This document shows positions 1 to 8,320 of a stretch of 30,573 bases of DNA, piece after piece. Under the pieces are notes generated by a model. That model was given only the letters and a program-made list of their open reading frames with translations, ran no database searches and was not told the origin of the DNA. The position numbers and the translations under genes were made by a program. Position 1 is the stretch's first letter. Every line of letters begins with the position of its first letter. This DNA comes from Euryarchaeota archaeon UBA561 (GTDB taxonomy: Archaea; Thermoplasmatota; Poseidoniia; Poseidoniales; Poseidoniaceae), in the NCBI GenBank assembly GCA_002502295.1, contig DANX01000088.1:39071-69643 (forward strand), read 5' to 3'.

Positions 1-1089
1 GCCGTTGTTGCCTCCGCCGTTGTTACCTCCCCCGTTCTGAGCGTCAGAGCACCCCCATGCATCGACTTCATCGCCTTCTGCGGTGCCAGGACAATCGTCC
101 CAATCGTCTGAGACGTTATCGCAATCCTCGTCTGGGTCGCCCCACTCATCGGTGCAGGACCGAGCTGAGGTTTCACTCATGGCGCCAAAGCCCCCACTCA
201 TTTCCATCGAACTGGTGTGGGTGATGTTCTCATGAATCAGGGAAAGTGAATCCTTGGCGAAGCACGCTTCACCCGTTTCTTCGTCGACGGTCTTCGTCGT
301 CATGCCCATCTGGCTCATTTCAAGGGTGGACTTTCCTGCAATGTCAACACGATAGCACTCCTTTCCTGAAACGGTATCGACGCCGGTGACCGTCATTTGA
401 TGGTACTCATCATAGGAAACACCCATCATGGAGGGCATGGAGATAGAGAAATTCCAAAAATCGCCGTTGGTCCATACCGGTGCACTTTGGTCGTTGGTAG
501 AGGCTGCGTTGGCAAACTGGTAGGAGGAAAGTTCTGAGGTGTACATGATGTTGCCTTTGGCGTCATAGGTGTCGGCAGCGACGTACCAGCCGGCTGCAGG
601 AGAATACCATTTCACGTTGTATCCTGCATCAATCTCAAGGACATAAGCGCCACCGCCTGCTTCGGTCATGGTGGCGTTGACGGAAACGCTGTAGACGCCT
701 CCCACACTGGTTTGTTCTTCGTTAAGGAACATCGTGTCTCGGGTTTTACCGGGGTTGGACGTGCCGTAGTGCGTGTTCTCTTCGTCCCAGACGGACATTG
801 ACACGCCGTCTCCCGAGGCGTGCGAGAGGGTGAGAAGGAGGGTTTGTCCGGGTTCAACCCAGACGGAATACCAGTCGTGCTTGTCATCCCACATGTCGAC
901 CGCCCCGCGGACCACGTCACCCGGGTAGACTTCTTGTCCCGAGGTGTTGGCATTGTTCGGTTCAACCTCTCCGATGACGTCCACCCCACCCGTCTCGCTC
1001 ATCCACACCACCGGTTCATCGAGGGTGGTTTGGGTCATCATTGGGTAAAGGGCTGCCAAAAGGAGAAGGGCAACGATTGCATGGCGCAT
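1..1089 (-). CDS. Secreted protein with calcium-binding-type repeat, C-terminus cut by window edge
   Basis: An uninterrupted minus-strand frame runs from ATG at 1089 to the left edge (363 codons, no stop). The first 19 or so residues (MRHAIVALLLLAALYPMM) form a signal peptide with one Arg and a Leu/Ala core. The mature part is rich in Asp, Thr, Ser, Tyr and Trp, as in a beta-rich exported domain. Near the cut end the motif DDWDDCPGTAEGDEVDAWGC resembles a thrombospondin type-3-like calcium-binding repeat. An Asn/Gly-rich linker follows and continues off the window. Such repeats before a linker are common in archaeal cell-surface proteins, and an anchor probably lies beyond the edge. A TATA-like element (ACTATACC on minus, about 1124) lies about 35 bases upstream. 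The role is unknown; export is confident. Confidence 0.85.
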   Translation of the reverse strand, partial: MRHAIVALLLLAALYPMMTQTTLDEPVVWMSETGGVDVIGEVEPNNANTSGQEVYPGDVVRGAVDMWDDKHDWYSVWVEPGQTLLLTLSHASGDGVSMSVWDEENTHYGTSNPGKTRDTMFLNEEQTSVGGVYSVSVNATMTEAGGGAYVLEIDAGYNVKWYSPAAGWYVAADTYDAKGNIMYTSELSSYQFANAASTNDQSAPVWTNGDFWNFSISMPSMMGVSYDEYHQMTVTGVDTVSGKECYRVDIAGKSTLEMSQMGMTTKTVDEETGEACFAKDSLSLIHENITHTSSMEMSGGFGAMSETSARSCTDEWGDPDEDCDNVSDDWDDCPGTAEGDEVDAWGCSDAQNGGGNNGGGNNG

Positions 1090-1141
1090 GGCCGGTAGGC
1101 TGGGCTTCAGTTCATCAAGGTATAGTCACGGCTTTGTAACT

Positions 1142-2008
1142 CTACGATGGCGATACATCGGCCGATTTTTCCTCCTGTAGGCTTAGGCGAAGCACGCCAG
1201 CGGCCAAAAGAGCAGAGAGGATGAACAAGGCTGCACCGGTGTAGCCTGGTGTCCCGATTCCTACGCGGATGGTGACCGTGGACAGGACGAAGCCGGTGTT
1301 TCGAGCAAGTTGTGGGAAATCCGTGATGTGCTTGTACGAAATGAGCAGGATAACGATGTCAGAGAGAATTAAGAACGTGAAGAAATCGAGGAAAAAGACG
1401 GTTCTGCTCAAGTCACCCTCGCCGTCAATGGTGCTGAGCGACCAAGACGTGAACGAGTAGAGGGCGAGCAAAACATAGACCACAGCAAGTGCGGAGGCCA
1501 ACGTTTTCTTTTGGACAACGAAACGAGCAAGAGCCTCATCATCGTCGTCCTTTTGCTTCGGAGCAAGCGTCATGCTCCGGAAGTACAACGCCGTAGTGAA
1601 CAACACAAGGAAGGCAACGGCTTCCAATCCAATGAGCGCAACATCGCCATCAACGGCGTTTCCTCTCGTGGCCTCAACATCGGCAAGATTCTTGAAAATG
1701 TCGCGGACAACGAGGAGGCTCATGACTTCAAATTGTTTTCCGATGGAGACAGAAAACGATTCAGGGATGGCCCGAATGAGTTCGTACACTTCGTACGCAA
1801 GGATAATCGAAAATGGCGTGTACAACGCATCAAGGTATGAGTCAAAAAAGCCGTTCAGCCCGTTGGTGTCAAGCACGGAGAACCGATAGAGTGTGCAGGC
1901 AACGACATGGAGAAGAAAGCCGCCTATGGCGACATTGATGGCGATGTCCCTGAACCGCTCGTCCGTTTTGTTTCCGAGAAAAAACTCGAACACGGCGTCG
2001 CCTTTCAT
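1142..2008 (-). CDS. Multi-pass membrane protein of unknown function
   Basis: A 288-residue protein with about six predicted membrane spans and few charged residues within them. The second half has strong spans (for example LASALAVVYVLLALYSF and DFFTFLILSDIVILLI) and a short acidic loop (KQKDDDDEALAR) between spans. It resembles no family I can name. The frame stays open to 2056 with ATGs at 2056, 2032, 2026 and 2008. I chose 2008 because a TATA-like element (CTACATATGC on minus, 2027-2038) lies about 26 bases upstream, the spacing of a leaderless archaeal transcript. It is divergent from the HDAC-like gene. It could be an ion channel or a stress-sensing membrane protein, but nothing in the sequence decides this. 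Confidence 0.75.
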   Translation of the reverse strand: MKGDAVFEFFLGNKTDERFRDIAINVAIGGFLLHVVACTLYRFSVLDTNGLNGFFDSYLDALYTPFSIILAYEVYELIRAIPESFSVSIGKQFEVMSLLVVRDIFKNLADVEATRGNAVDGDVALIGLEAVAFLVLFTTALYFRSMTLAPKQKDDDDEALARFVVQKKTLASALAVVYVLLALYSFTSWSLSTIDGEGDLSRTVFFLDFFTFLILSDIVILLISYKHITDFPQLARNTGFVLSTVTIRVGIGTPGYTGAALFILSALLAAGVLRLSLQEEKSADVSPS

Positions 2009-2121
2009 GGTGTATTTTTGATTCATCCGCATATGTAGGGATGTTTTTCTCCTCAAGCGTCGATCGTTGTCCTTCGCAAACGTTTGTGTTCAAACAGAAT
2101 TTTATGTTCTCCTCGTCGAAC

Positions 2122-3105
2122 ATGGCACCTGAGGAACACAAAGTGAGTGACCAGAACACAGGTCAACATCGCCAAAAGTTTGCGTTGTGGTACCATCCGA
2201 TTTACACGGAAGGGATTCACCCCGATGCCCGCTTCCCTCGAGATCGATACGAGCTTCTCTTGGAACGGTTAAAGGAATCCAATACCCACGCTTTGATGAA
2301 CATCAACACTCCGAAACCCATTGCGAAGGATCGCTTGCTGTTGGCACATGCAGTGGATTACGTCGAACGGTTTCTCTCTGATGGACTCACTGTAAAGGAG
2401 CAGAAACGAATTGGATTGACTCCATGGACGCCAGACATGATTCTTCGAACACTCTGTTTGATGGGCGGCGCCTTGGAGGCAACAGAACACGCCGTGGAGA
2501 CCGGCGGATTTTCGGGCAACATGGCCGGAGGAACGCATCACGCTCATCACGACTTTGGCTCAGGTTATTGTGTGTTCAACGATCTTGCCGTAAGTGCGCT
2601 GCATGCCGTTCAAAACCTCGGCGTCAAGCGCGTGGCGATTTTAGATTTGGATGTCCACCAAGGAGACGGAACGGCGACAATTCTCGCTGATGAAGAACGG
2701 GTTCGTACCGTTTCCGTTCATTGTTCAACCAATTTCCCGTTTCGAAAATCTATGAGTGATCACGATTTCCCCCTTCCCGCACAATCTGAGGATGCTCTTT
2801 ACCTTGAAACGGTGAATGAAGCCCTCGACCGCTGCATGGAATTCAATCCGGAATTGCTCCTCTACCAGGCAGGAGTCGACGCCTTGGGCGCAGACGCCCT
2901 TGGAAAAATGAACGTGTCCCGTAACGGCATGCGTCGTCGAAATCAACGTGTTTTTGAAGCGGTTCAACGCCAAGGCGTACCGATGGTCATTTTCATGGGT
3001 GGCGGCTACGCCAAACCGATCGAATCCACGCTTGATGCGTTTCACGACCTGTTTGCGGACGCTGCCATGTGGGCTCAATCCAAACCAACACAAACGATGC
3101 TTTGA
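2122..3105 (+). CDS. Histone-deacetylase-family zinc amidohydrolase (class IV/HDAC11-like)
   Basis: Zinc-dependent deacylase of the arginase/HDAC fold, 327 residues. Visible motifs: the catalytic His pair in GGTHHAHHDFGSGYC (about 139-140), zinc ligands Asp177 and His179 in LDLDVHQGDG, Asp253 in QAGVDALG, and the transition-state Tyr296 in GGGY. The segment ADALGKMNVSRNGMRRRNQ resembles the GDxLGxxxxSxxGxxxRD stretch of class IV (HDAC11-like) enzymes more than acetoin-type AcuC. In an archaeon the substrate could be acetyl-lysine (for example on chromatin proteins), acyl-lysine or an acetylpolyamine; the sequence does not decide. The frame opens at 2041. ATG 2122 is the best start because the upstream part is low-complexity and overlaps the divergent promoter. 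ATG 2104 and GTG 2143 (GAGG about 10 bases before it) are alternatives. Confidence 0.92.
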   Translation: MAPEEHKVSDQNTGQHRQKFALWYHPIYTEGIHPDARFPRDRYELLLERLKESNTHALMNINTPKPIAKDRLLLAHAVDYVERFLSDGLTVKEQKRIGLTPWTPDMILRTLCLMGGALEATEHAVETGGFSGNMAGGTHHAHHDFGSGYCVFNDLAVSALHAVQNLGVKRVAILDLDVHQGDGTATILADEERVRTVSVHCSTNFPFRKSMSDHDFPLPAQSEDALYLETVNEALDRCMEFNPELLLYQAGVDALGADALGKMNVSRNGMRRRNQRVFEAVQRQGVPMVIFMGGGYAKPIESTLDAFHDLFADAAMWAQSKPTQTML

Positions 3106-3130
3106 AGCGTGATTTGGCGCATACCGACCC

Positions 3131-3751
3131 ATGGTGGTTGACCTCCTGTGTGCGGCAGGGCTGTTCGGTGGCTTGTTTTTCATTTTCTCGCAGCGATTCA
3201 AGCGCTTTCGGGCCAACCACAACCTGGCGTTGCAAGCTTTGGCGAATCACCACGGTTTTGGATTCAACCCAAACCATGGTTGGAATGCGACCGTGATGAA
3301 CGGCATGATAGGAAAGCACCGTTGCGATATTTCCTTCGAAACCGTGAGGCGGCGAAGCCGTCGTAACCGCTCAAGCACCTACCTTCACGTCACCGTTTCG
3401 CTCAACGAACCGTCGCAACTTGGGCTTCATATCACGCCCCAAGGCATCCTCACCGAGGGATTGCGGCTTCCTGATTCGTTCACCGGAAATCAAGACATCC
3501 TCATCGGAGATCAGGTTTTTGACGAGAAGTACCGAATCAAAGGGTTCGATGAAAACGCTGTCCGTGCCCACTTGACGCCAAAACGGATTCATGCGGTCTT
3601 GCAGGTTCAACAATCACTTGGGCCACTCCAACATTTATCGTTGAACGATCAACAGGTATCCGTGCGGTTCCCCGGGTTGATTTCAGACATGCAAATCATT
3701 TCAAACACGGCGAAGTTGTTGGTTTGGCTCGCTGAACAGCTTGAAGTTTGA
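3131..3751 (+). CDS. Small membrane-anchored protein of unknown function
   Basis: A 206-residue protein with one N-terminal span (about residues 3-18, VDLLCAAGLFGGLFFIF) followed by a basic stop-transfer patch (QRFKRFR), so the rest is probably cytoplasmic. The soluble part contains a basic cluster (RRRSRRNR, about 74-81), then alternating short strands and an amphipathic C-terminal helix. It follows the deacylase by 25 bases on the same strand, so they may be co-transcribed. No catalytic motif is evident and I do not recognise the family. It resembles the one-TM plus globular-domain layout of DUF3137-like proteins, but I cannot confirm membership. Confidence 0.7.
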   Translation: MVVDLLCAAGLFGGLFFIFSQRFKRFRANHNLALQALANHHGFGFNPNHGWNATVMNGMIGKHRCDISFETVRRRSRRNRSSTYLHVTVSLNEPSQLGLHITPQGILTEGLRLPDSFTGNQDILIGDQVFDEKYRIKGFDENAVRAHLTPKRIHAVLQVQQSLGPLQHLSLNDQQVSVRFPGLISDMQIISNTAKLLVWLAEQLEV

Positions 3752-3794
3752 TTTTCAACCAATAAAACATGGATGTGTGAGGCTTTCTTCGGAT

Positions 3795-3814
3795 AGTTTA
3801 GGGCGCCCTAAACT
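3795..3814. promoter_or_regulatory. Perfect 20-bp palindrome, putative metal-regulator operator
   Basis: The sequence AGTTTAGGGCGCCCTAAACT equals its own reverse complement. It ends 22 bases before the ATG of the peptidase-ZIP gene and abuts a weak TATA-like stretch (AACTTATGAA, 3811-3820). The TTTAGG...CCTAAA arms resemble DtxR/IdeR-type operators (TTAGG...CCTAA). A related palindrome lies at the promoter of the DtxR/MntR-type gene at 8320-8976. The palindrome is seen directly; its role as a metal operator is inferred. Confidence 0.7.
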
Positions 3815-3836
3815 TATGAAGGAGTGATGCTCCGCC

Positions 3837-6119
3837 ATGTTCATGAGCGGCTCGTCAGACCGTATGCTCATTATCGTCGGTGTCATTTCGACCGTGGTTT
3901 TACTCTCGAGCCTGACCTATGAATTTCTTCTCCATGAAGAAGCGGAAGTCTCGTTTTCCATCGATGATTCAACCATGATGGAGGACATTAACCGCATCGC
4001 TTCGTTTGGTCCGAGGGTGGCTGGGTCTGCGGAGGAAACACTCGCAACGAATTACATCAGTCAACGCTTCACGGAACTCGGGCTTGAAAACGTCAAGGTT
4101 GAAGAGTTTCAAGTCACAAGCGCTTGGTTTGTTGATGCCGAGCCCGACGAACATCAGATTTTGATGCACGCGCAATTGGAGCAGGGTATCCAAAATGCCC
4201 CTGGCTTACCTGACGGTTCGGCGGGTACGGGGCGGGTGGCCATTGACGAAACCGGAAATTTGAATCACGTTGAAAGTTTCACGTTTTTGGGGTATTCCGG
4301 CTCAAACCACAAGCATGACAACATGCTTACTTTCCTCGGCAACGGATCGGCTCAGGAGTTTGAGAGTGTAGGTGATTTGACCGACCTTGCCGTCATGATC
4401 AACTACGACAATTCCCGAAGCCTCGCTGAGATCTACAGAGAATCCATTGATCGAAACGCTGGCGTCGTGATGATTTACACCGAAGGCGTTGAAACGCCAC
4501 CTTTCCGTTCGGTGACAGTTCAAGAAAACGGCATGACCGTTCCGTTTCCTGATGCGTATGGAGGACAGTATGCGGACGCTCTCATACCCTACATCTACAT
4601 CTCAGAAAGCGTCGCAATGATGTTTCATGACTACATCGATCAAGCGGCGAACGATGCCACACTGTTCGCCTCACTGGATGGTTTTTGGGAAGGAAACAAC
4701 GTTGGAACTCGAAGCGTGAAGGTCGTGACCGGTGAACTTCCTGGCCAGGGGGACGGTGAGATTTTGGTTGGTGCGCACCATGATTCCGTGTACATTAGCC
4801 CGGGGGCTGTGGACAACGCCGTTGGTGTCGCTCAACTTTTTGAGGTTGCCACACAGTTGAGTGAATTGAATCTTGAATCAACCGTCACCTTTGCGACTTG
4901 GGGCGGTGAAGAGCTTGGTTTATTAGGCAGTCAAGCCTACATTCAATCCTATCAGGAAAACATCGACGACCTTGACTTGTACATTAACCTCGACTCAACC
5001 AACCTTGATCCGTCAAAAGGTCTCGGAACGCTTGGTATTGAAGCTTCAGAACAGGGTCTTGTCGAGTCTGTTTCCAAGATTCAACGCTCGGTGTTGGGGC
5101 ACGAAGAATGGTCTGATTACGATGCCACGGTTCAACTCAACGAGCACAACGGCAACAGTGACCACCGCTCGTTCAATCAACACGGAGCAACCACGATTGG
5201 GTTTTACGGATGGGAATACGAGGAGTATCACCGACAAACCGATGTTCCAGGCGTGGTTCATCAGGATGGGTTGGCACTAACGGTCGAAATCGTTCTTCAC
5301 ATTCTTGTTGCCCAGGGTGGACATGAAAGCGTCGAGGAACCTCTCATCCAAATCTCGGGCCTCGAAGGCGGGTCCGAATCATGGGTGTTCCCCTTTGTTC
5401 TCGCCTTGCTTGCGGGCCTTGCCACTGGAATTGGCGGCCTCATCGTGTTTATTCTCAAGGAAATCACGCAAGAGTTGATGGCGTTTTTGCTTGCCATGGC
5501 CGCCGGCGTGATGCTCCTGGTTTCAGTGCTTGATTTGTGGTTCGGCCAAGCGATGGAAAACGGGTTCATCCCCATCACACTCTCGTTTGGTGTGGGGGTG
5601 GGCGTCGTCTATGCTGTAAACATGTACGCCAACAAGGACGAGGACCTTTCCAGCATGTCAAAGGAGCAAAAGCTGTACAAATCCGGCGTCCTCACGGCCA
5701 TTGCTCTCGCGATTCACAACTTTCCAGAAGGGTTGGCGATGGGCGTAGCCGTTCTTGAATCGGCTCAGTACGGTGTCGTGTTGATGGCGGCGATTGCCTT
5801 GCACAACATACCGGAGGGCATAGCGGTAGCCGCTCCAATCCAGGCCGGTGGTGGAGGCCGATTGAAAGCCACGCTTATCGCCATGGCCACCGGATTTACA
5901 GAACCGCTTGGCGCCTTGTTCGCCCTGCTGGTTCTCGGCCCCATCCTGACACCGTTCATGGTGGGGTGTTCTTTGGCGTTTGTTGGGGGGATCATGACGG
6001 TCGTGGCATACAACGAACTCATCCCACAAGCAAGGGCGCAAAACCGTCCGAAACACCTGCTGGTAGGAGCAGTCTTTGGGGCTGCCGTGATGCAAATGAG
6101 CTTGCTTCTGCTCGGCTGA
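3837..6119 (+). CDS. M28-family zinc metallopeptidase fused to a ZIP metal transporter
   Basis: A 760-residue two-domain protein. Residues about 9-27 are a membrane anchor. Residues about 45-495 form an M28 peptidase with PA-like inserts, carrying all metal ligands: His314/Asp316 (GAHHDS), Asp326 (GAVDNA), Glu358-Glu359 (WGGEELGL), Asp386 (INLDST) and His465 (YHRQTD). After a short linker, residues about 516-760 form an eight-span ZIP transporter with both signatures, HNFPEG (627-632) and HNIPEG (656-661), plus GFTEPLGAL (687-695). ZIP N-termini face outward, so the peptidase should lie outside the cell. M28 enzymes are mostly aminopeptidases; ZIP proteins import Zn, Fe or Mn. The single frame has no stop or shift at the junction. 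The upstream palindrome suggests metal control. ATG 3843 is an alternative start. Confidence 0.93.
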   Translation: MFMSGSSDRMLIIVGVISTVVLLSSLTYEFLLHEEAEVSFSIDDSTMMEDINRIASFGPRVAGSAEETLATNYISQRFTELGLENVKVEEFQVTSAWFVDAEPDEHQILMHAQLEQGIQNAPGLPDGSAGTGRVAIDETGNLNHVESFTFLGYSGSNHKHDNMLTFLGNGSAQEFESVGDLTDLAVMINYDNSRSLAEIYRESIDRNAGVVMIYTEGVETPPFRSVTVQENGMTVPFPDAYGGQYADALIPYIYISESVAMMFHDYIDQAANDATLFASLDGFWEGNNVGTRSVKVVTGELPGQGDGEILVGAHHDSVYISPGAVDNAVGVAQLFEVATQLSELNLESTVTFATWGGEELGLLGSQAYIQSYQENIDDLDLYINLDSTNLDPSKGLGTLGIEASEQGLVESVSKIQRSVLGHEEWSDYDATVQLNEHNGNSDHRSFNQHGATTIGFYGWEYEEYHRQTDVPGVVHQDGLALTVEIVLHILVAQGGHESVEEPLIQISGLEGGSESWVFPFVLALLAGLATGIGGLIVFILKEITQELMAFLLAMAAGVMLLVSVLDLWFGQAMENGFIPITLSFGVGVGVVYAVNMYANKDEDLSSMSKEQKLYKSGVLTAIALAIHNFPEGLAMGVAVLESAQYGVVLMAAIALHNIPEGIAVAAPIQAGGGGRLKATLIAMATGFTEPLGALFALLVLGPILTPFMVGCSLAFVGGIMTVVAYNELIPQARAQNRPKHLLVGAVFGAAVMQMSLLLLG

Positions 6120-6224
6120 AGCGCCTTCGAATCCACCGGTTTGGGTGGCTGTAACCATCGAACTGCATGACCGACGTTCGTCTGAACCGCGCCATCCATA
6201 AACCACCAACGCTGAACGGGAGGC

Positions 6225-6698
6225 ATGGAACTTCGGGAGTTGGCGCATCACGATGTCGCCTCGATCTGGTCCATCAACGAGCAAGGTCTCCCGGGGACGG
6301 GTCAAGTTTCGGAGCAGGAATTGACCAATTTGCTAAATCTTTCAGCGCTTTCACTCGGTGTTTTCCGAGAGGGTGCATTGCTTGGTTTTGTGATATGCCT
6401 TCCCCCGCAGACAAGCTATGAGAGCCTCAATTACGCATGGTTTAACCAACGGTTCGACGCCTTCCTGTACGTCGACCGAATTGCGGTTGCGCACGAACAC
6501 CGAGGCCATGGAATCGGTTCAATGCTCTATGAGCACGTGATTGCTTCATCGCACGAACTCGCGGTACCTGTCGCAGCAGAGGTCAATGTATTGCCACCAA
6601 ATCCCGGTTCAATGAGGTTTCACGAACGGTTTGGGTTCAAGGAAATCGGAGAACTTCACCACAAAGAGAAATCGGTATCGATGCTTCTGCGGACGTGA
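6225..6698 (+). CDS. GNAT-family N-acetyltransferase
   Basis: A 157-residue single-domain acetyltransferase. The acetyl-CoA pyrophosphate-binding signature is clear: strand VDRIAVAHEH followed by RGHGIG (93-98), matching R-x-x-G-x-G. The tail has the typical NPGSMRFHERFGFKEIG motif of motif B. The acceptor (amino acid, peptide N-terminus or small amine) cannot be read from sequence. A TATA-like element (CCATAAACC, about 6194-6202) lies about 27 bases before the ATG, and a GGGAGG lies too close to the ATG to be a normal ribosome site, so a leaderless mRNA is likely. It is about 105 bases downstream of the ZIP fusion but probably has its own promoter. The 3' end converges on the ABM-like gene. 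Confidence 0.85.
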   Translation: MELRELAHHDVASIWSINEQGLPGTGQVSEQELTNLLNLSALSLGVFREGALLGFVICLPPQTSYESLNYAWFNQRFDAFLYVDRIAVAHEHRGHGIGSMLYEHVIASSHELAVPVAAEVNVLPPNPGSMRFHERFGFKEIGELHHKEKSVSMLLRT

Positions 6699-6734
6699 GG
6701 CCGGCTGTCGCCTCTGTCATTGGATTGACATCGG

Positions 6735-7055
6735 TCAGTTGCTAAACACAATTTTTCCAGTTGAATTAAACAGTATATCGCCCGGAATTTCAAAACCTGC
6801 GGAAACAAAGGATTGGATGATGTCGCCTTCTTGAATCGTATACGCTTCAGACGAGCGAAACTTCTCCAGTGTCATCTCATCCGACCATCGTGTGTACACA
6901 ATGACGCGTTCGTCATCCTCAGCAAACGTTGAACCAATGCAACCGTGTTCAAGCGCCGTTGAAAGAAAGGACACCAAGGATTCACTCATGGCGGCGGTGA
7001 TTTCCCTGTTGTTTTTGTTGGTGATCCACATCCGAATGACTGAAGATGTTTCCAT
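6735..7055 (-). CDS. Small ABM-like (dimeric alpha/beta barrel) protein
   Basis: A 106-residue protein whose pattern suggests the antibiotic-biosynthesis-monooxygenase/dimeric alpha-beta barrel fold: strand (VIRMWITNK), helix (MSESLVSFLSTALEHGCIGS), strand (RVIVYTRWSDEMTLEKFRSSEAY), then a C-terminal strand region. The stretch of Tyr-Thr-Arg-Trp followed by a helix ending in Ser-Glu-Ala-Tyr resembles the W...F..S..H core of ABM proteins. Members act as small monooxygenases, haem-degrading enzymes or quinol-binding proteins; none can be chosen here. A TATA-like element (CTAAATTAAAC on minus, 7078-7088) lies about 27 bases before the ATG, so the mRNA is probably leaderless. It is downstream of, but separately promoted from, the permease operon. 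Confidence 0.6.
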   Translation of the reverse strand: METSSVIRMWITNKNNREITAAMSESLVSFLSTALEHGCIGSTFAEDDERVIVYTRWSDEMTLEKFRSSEAYTIQEGDIIQSFVSAGFEIPGDILFNSTGKIVFSN

Positions 7056-7075
7056 GCATCGACGATGAATTAGAC

Positions 7076-7091
7076 GGTTTAATTTAGTTTC
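7076..7091 (-). promoter_or_regulatory. TATA-like promoter of the ABM-like gene
   Basis: The AT-rich GAAACTAAATTAAACC (minus strand) is centred about 27 bases before the ATG at 7055. There is no Shine-Dalgarno sequence between them. This spacing is that of a leaderless archaeal transcript. Confidence 0.5.
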
Positions 7092-7129
7092 AATTCGGTC
7101 GACTTATGCGACCAACATGCCTTCTTTCA

Positions 7130-8320
7130 TCAAGGGTTGACATCGGCGAGCAACAAGATAATCCCCGCGATGATGGCAGGAATTGTGGTGTGAATGGTCG
7201 CCCAGAGACTTGCAGCTTTGTGCCGGACCAACAGCGGAAACAGCGCGTCTCCGTCTTGACTGATGGCGTTGGCTGCCAGGGCCGGGAATGAAATCATGTC
7301 TTTGGTGTAGGCGGTGATGGCAATAATCTGAGGGCCACAACCTGGGATGAGTCCAATCATGGCTGCAACCATCACGGCGATGAACCCATCACCGTACTTG
7401 CTCATGTCTTGTTCTGTAATGCCGCTAAATAACATTCCAAATTCGAACACAAGGTAGGCGACCATCACCCAAAAGGTGACGAAGGCCGTTTCACTGGCCG
7501 AGTGAATCATGGTTTCACGCATGGAATGCAGTTTATCGCCGATGGTTGCCTCCGTGTCGTCACCAATCCAGTTTTTCTGAGCGATGTACAAGATGACTGA
7601 AAGGCTCGTTCCCAACAGCCCCACCCACGTTATGAAACCGTCCATGGTGGTGGGGTCGAACGACAATTCCAAGCCGTAATCCGGGTCTTGACCGGACCAA
7701 ACCAGCAGAAGAACAGCGAACACCAGTCCGATGACGGTAACACTCCACCACACGAGGTAGCCCTTGTGGAGGATGTTGTAGCCAATTCCTACCGGTTCCT
7801 CGCGCGCCAAGTCGTCCAAGATTGGTTCGTCAACCGGTTCTTCCTCAACCGGTTCTTGACCAATGGTGGGGCCAAATCGACCGAGTGGTTTTCGCGGCGT
7901 CGTGCCGGTCATGTCAACCAAATATCCCCATGACACCCCGACAACGAAAGAAATGATATGAACGGCAATCAGGGGTGCGATGAACGTTGAATCGGTGATG
8001 GCTGCTCCAATCAACACAAAGGCAGAATCGCCCAATGTGGCGATCAAGGTGGCCAACACTGTGCCGTATGTAACATAACCGCGTGCGTACATGGGCATCA
8101 TCACAATCGCCCCTCCACAACCGGGGGTCAATCCCATCAGCGCTCCGATGACCGGTTGCAATTTCTCCTTTTTACGGATGTACTCCACGAAACGCCCGCT
8201 TGTGGCATACTGCAACCAACTAAAGAGGAACACCATCGCCGCCACGAAGACAGTGACGGCAAGAAACGCATCTCGCATGCTGACAACAATGACTTCGAGG
8301 ATTTCTGAGAAACTAACCAT
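7130..8320 (-). CDS. Putative 10-TM manganese/heavy-metal permease (ArsP_2-like)
   Basis: A 396-residue integral membrane protein with internally duplicated halves. Each half has a Gly-Leu/Ile-x-Pro-Gly-Cys-Gly motif (GLTPGCGGAI at 63-72; GLIPGCGPQI at 323-332), followed about 25-30 residues later by a Gly-Asp motif (TLGDSAFVL; SQDGDALFPL). This is the pattern of the 10TM putative heavy-metal exporter family, often annotated as putative manganese transporter. An acidic Pro/Glu/Val-rich loop (about 156-178) separates the halves. The ATG shares one base with the regulator's TGA (TGATG), so translation is coupled. The manganese-type sensor upstream suggests the substrate is Mn and that the protein is an efflux pump induced by excess; direction of transport is inferred. 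Confidence 0.82.
   Translation of the reverse strand: MVSFSEILEVIVVSMRDAFLAVTVFVAAMVFLFSWLQYATSGRFVEYIRKKEKLQPVIGALMGLTPGCGGAIVMMPMYARGYVTYGTVLATLIATLGDSAFVLIGAAITDSTFIAPLIAVHIISFVVGVSWGYLVDMTGTTPRKPLGRFGPTIGQEPVEEEPVDEPILDDLAREEPVGIGYNILHKGYLVWWSVTVIGLVFAVLLLVWSGQDPDYGLELSFDPTTMDGFITWVGLLGTSLSVILYIAQKNWIGDDTEATIGDKLHSMRETMIHSASETAFVTFWVMVAYLVFEFGMLFSGITEQDMSKYGDGFIAVMVAAMIGLIPGCGPQIIAITAYTKDMISFPALAANAISQDGDALFPLLVRHKAASLWATIHTTIPAIIAGIILLLADVNP

Noticed and set aside
5658..6305. 215-codon minus-strand frame
   Set aside because: It is antisense to the ZIP domain of the fusion, whose HNxPEG motifs show which strand is real.
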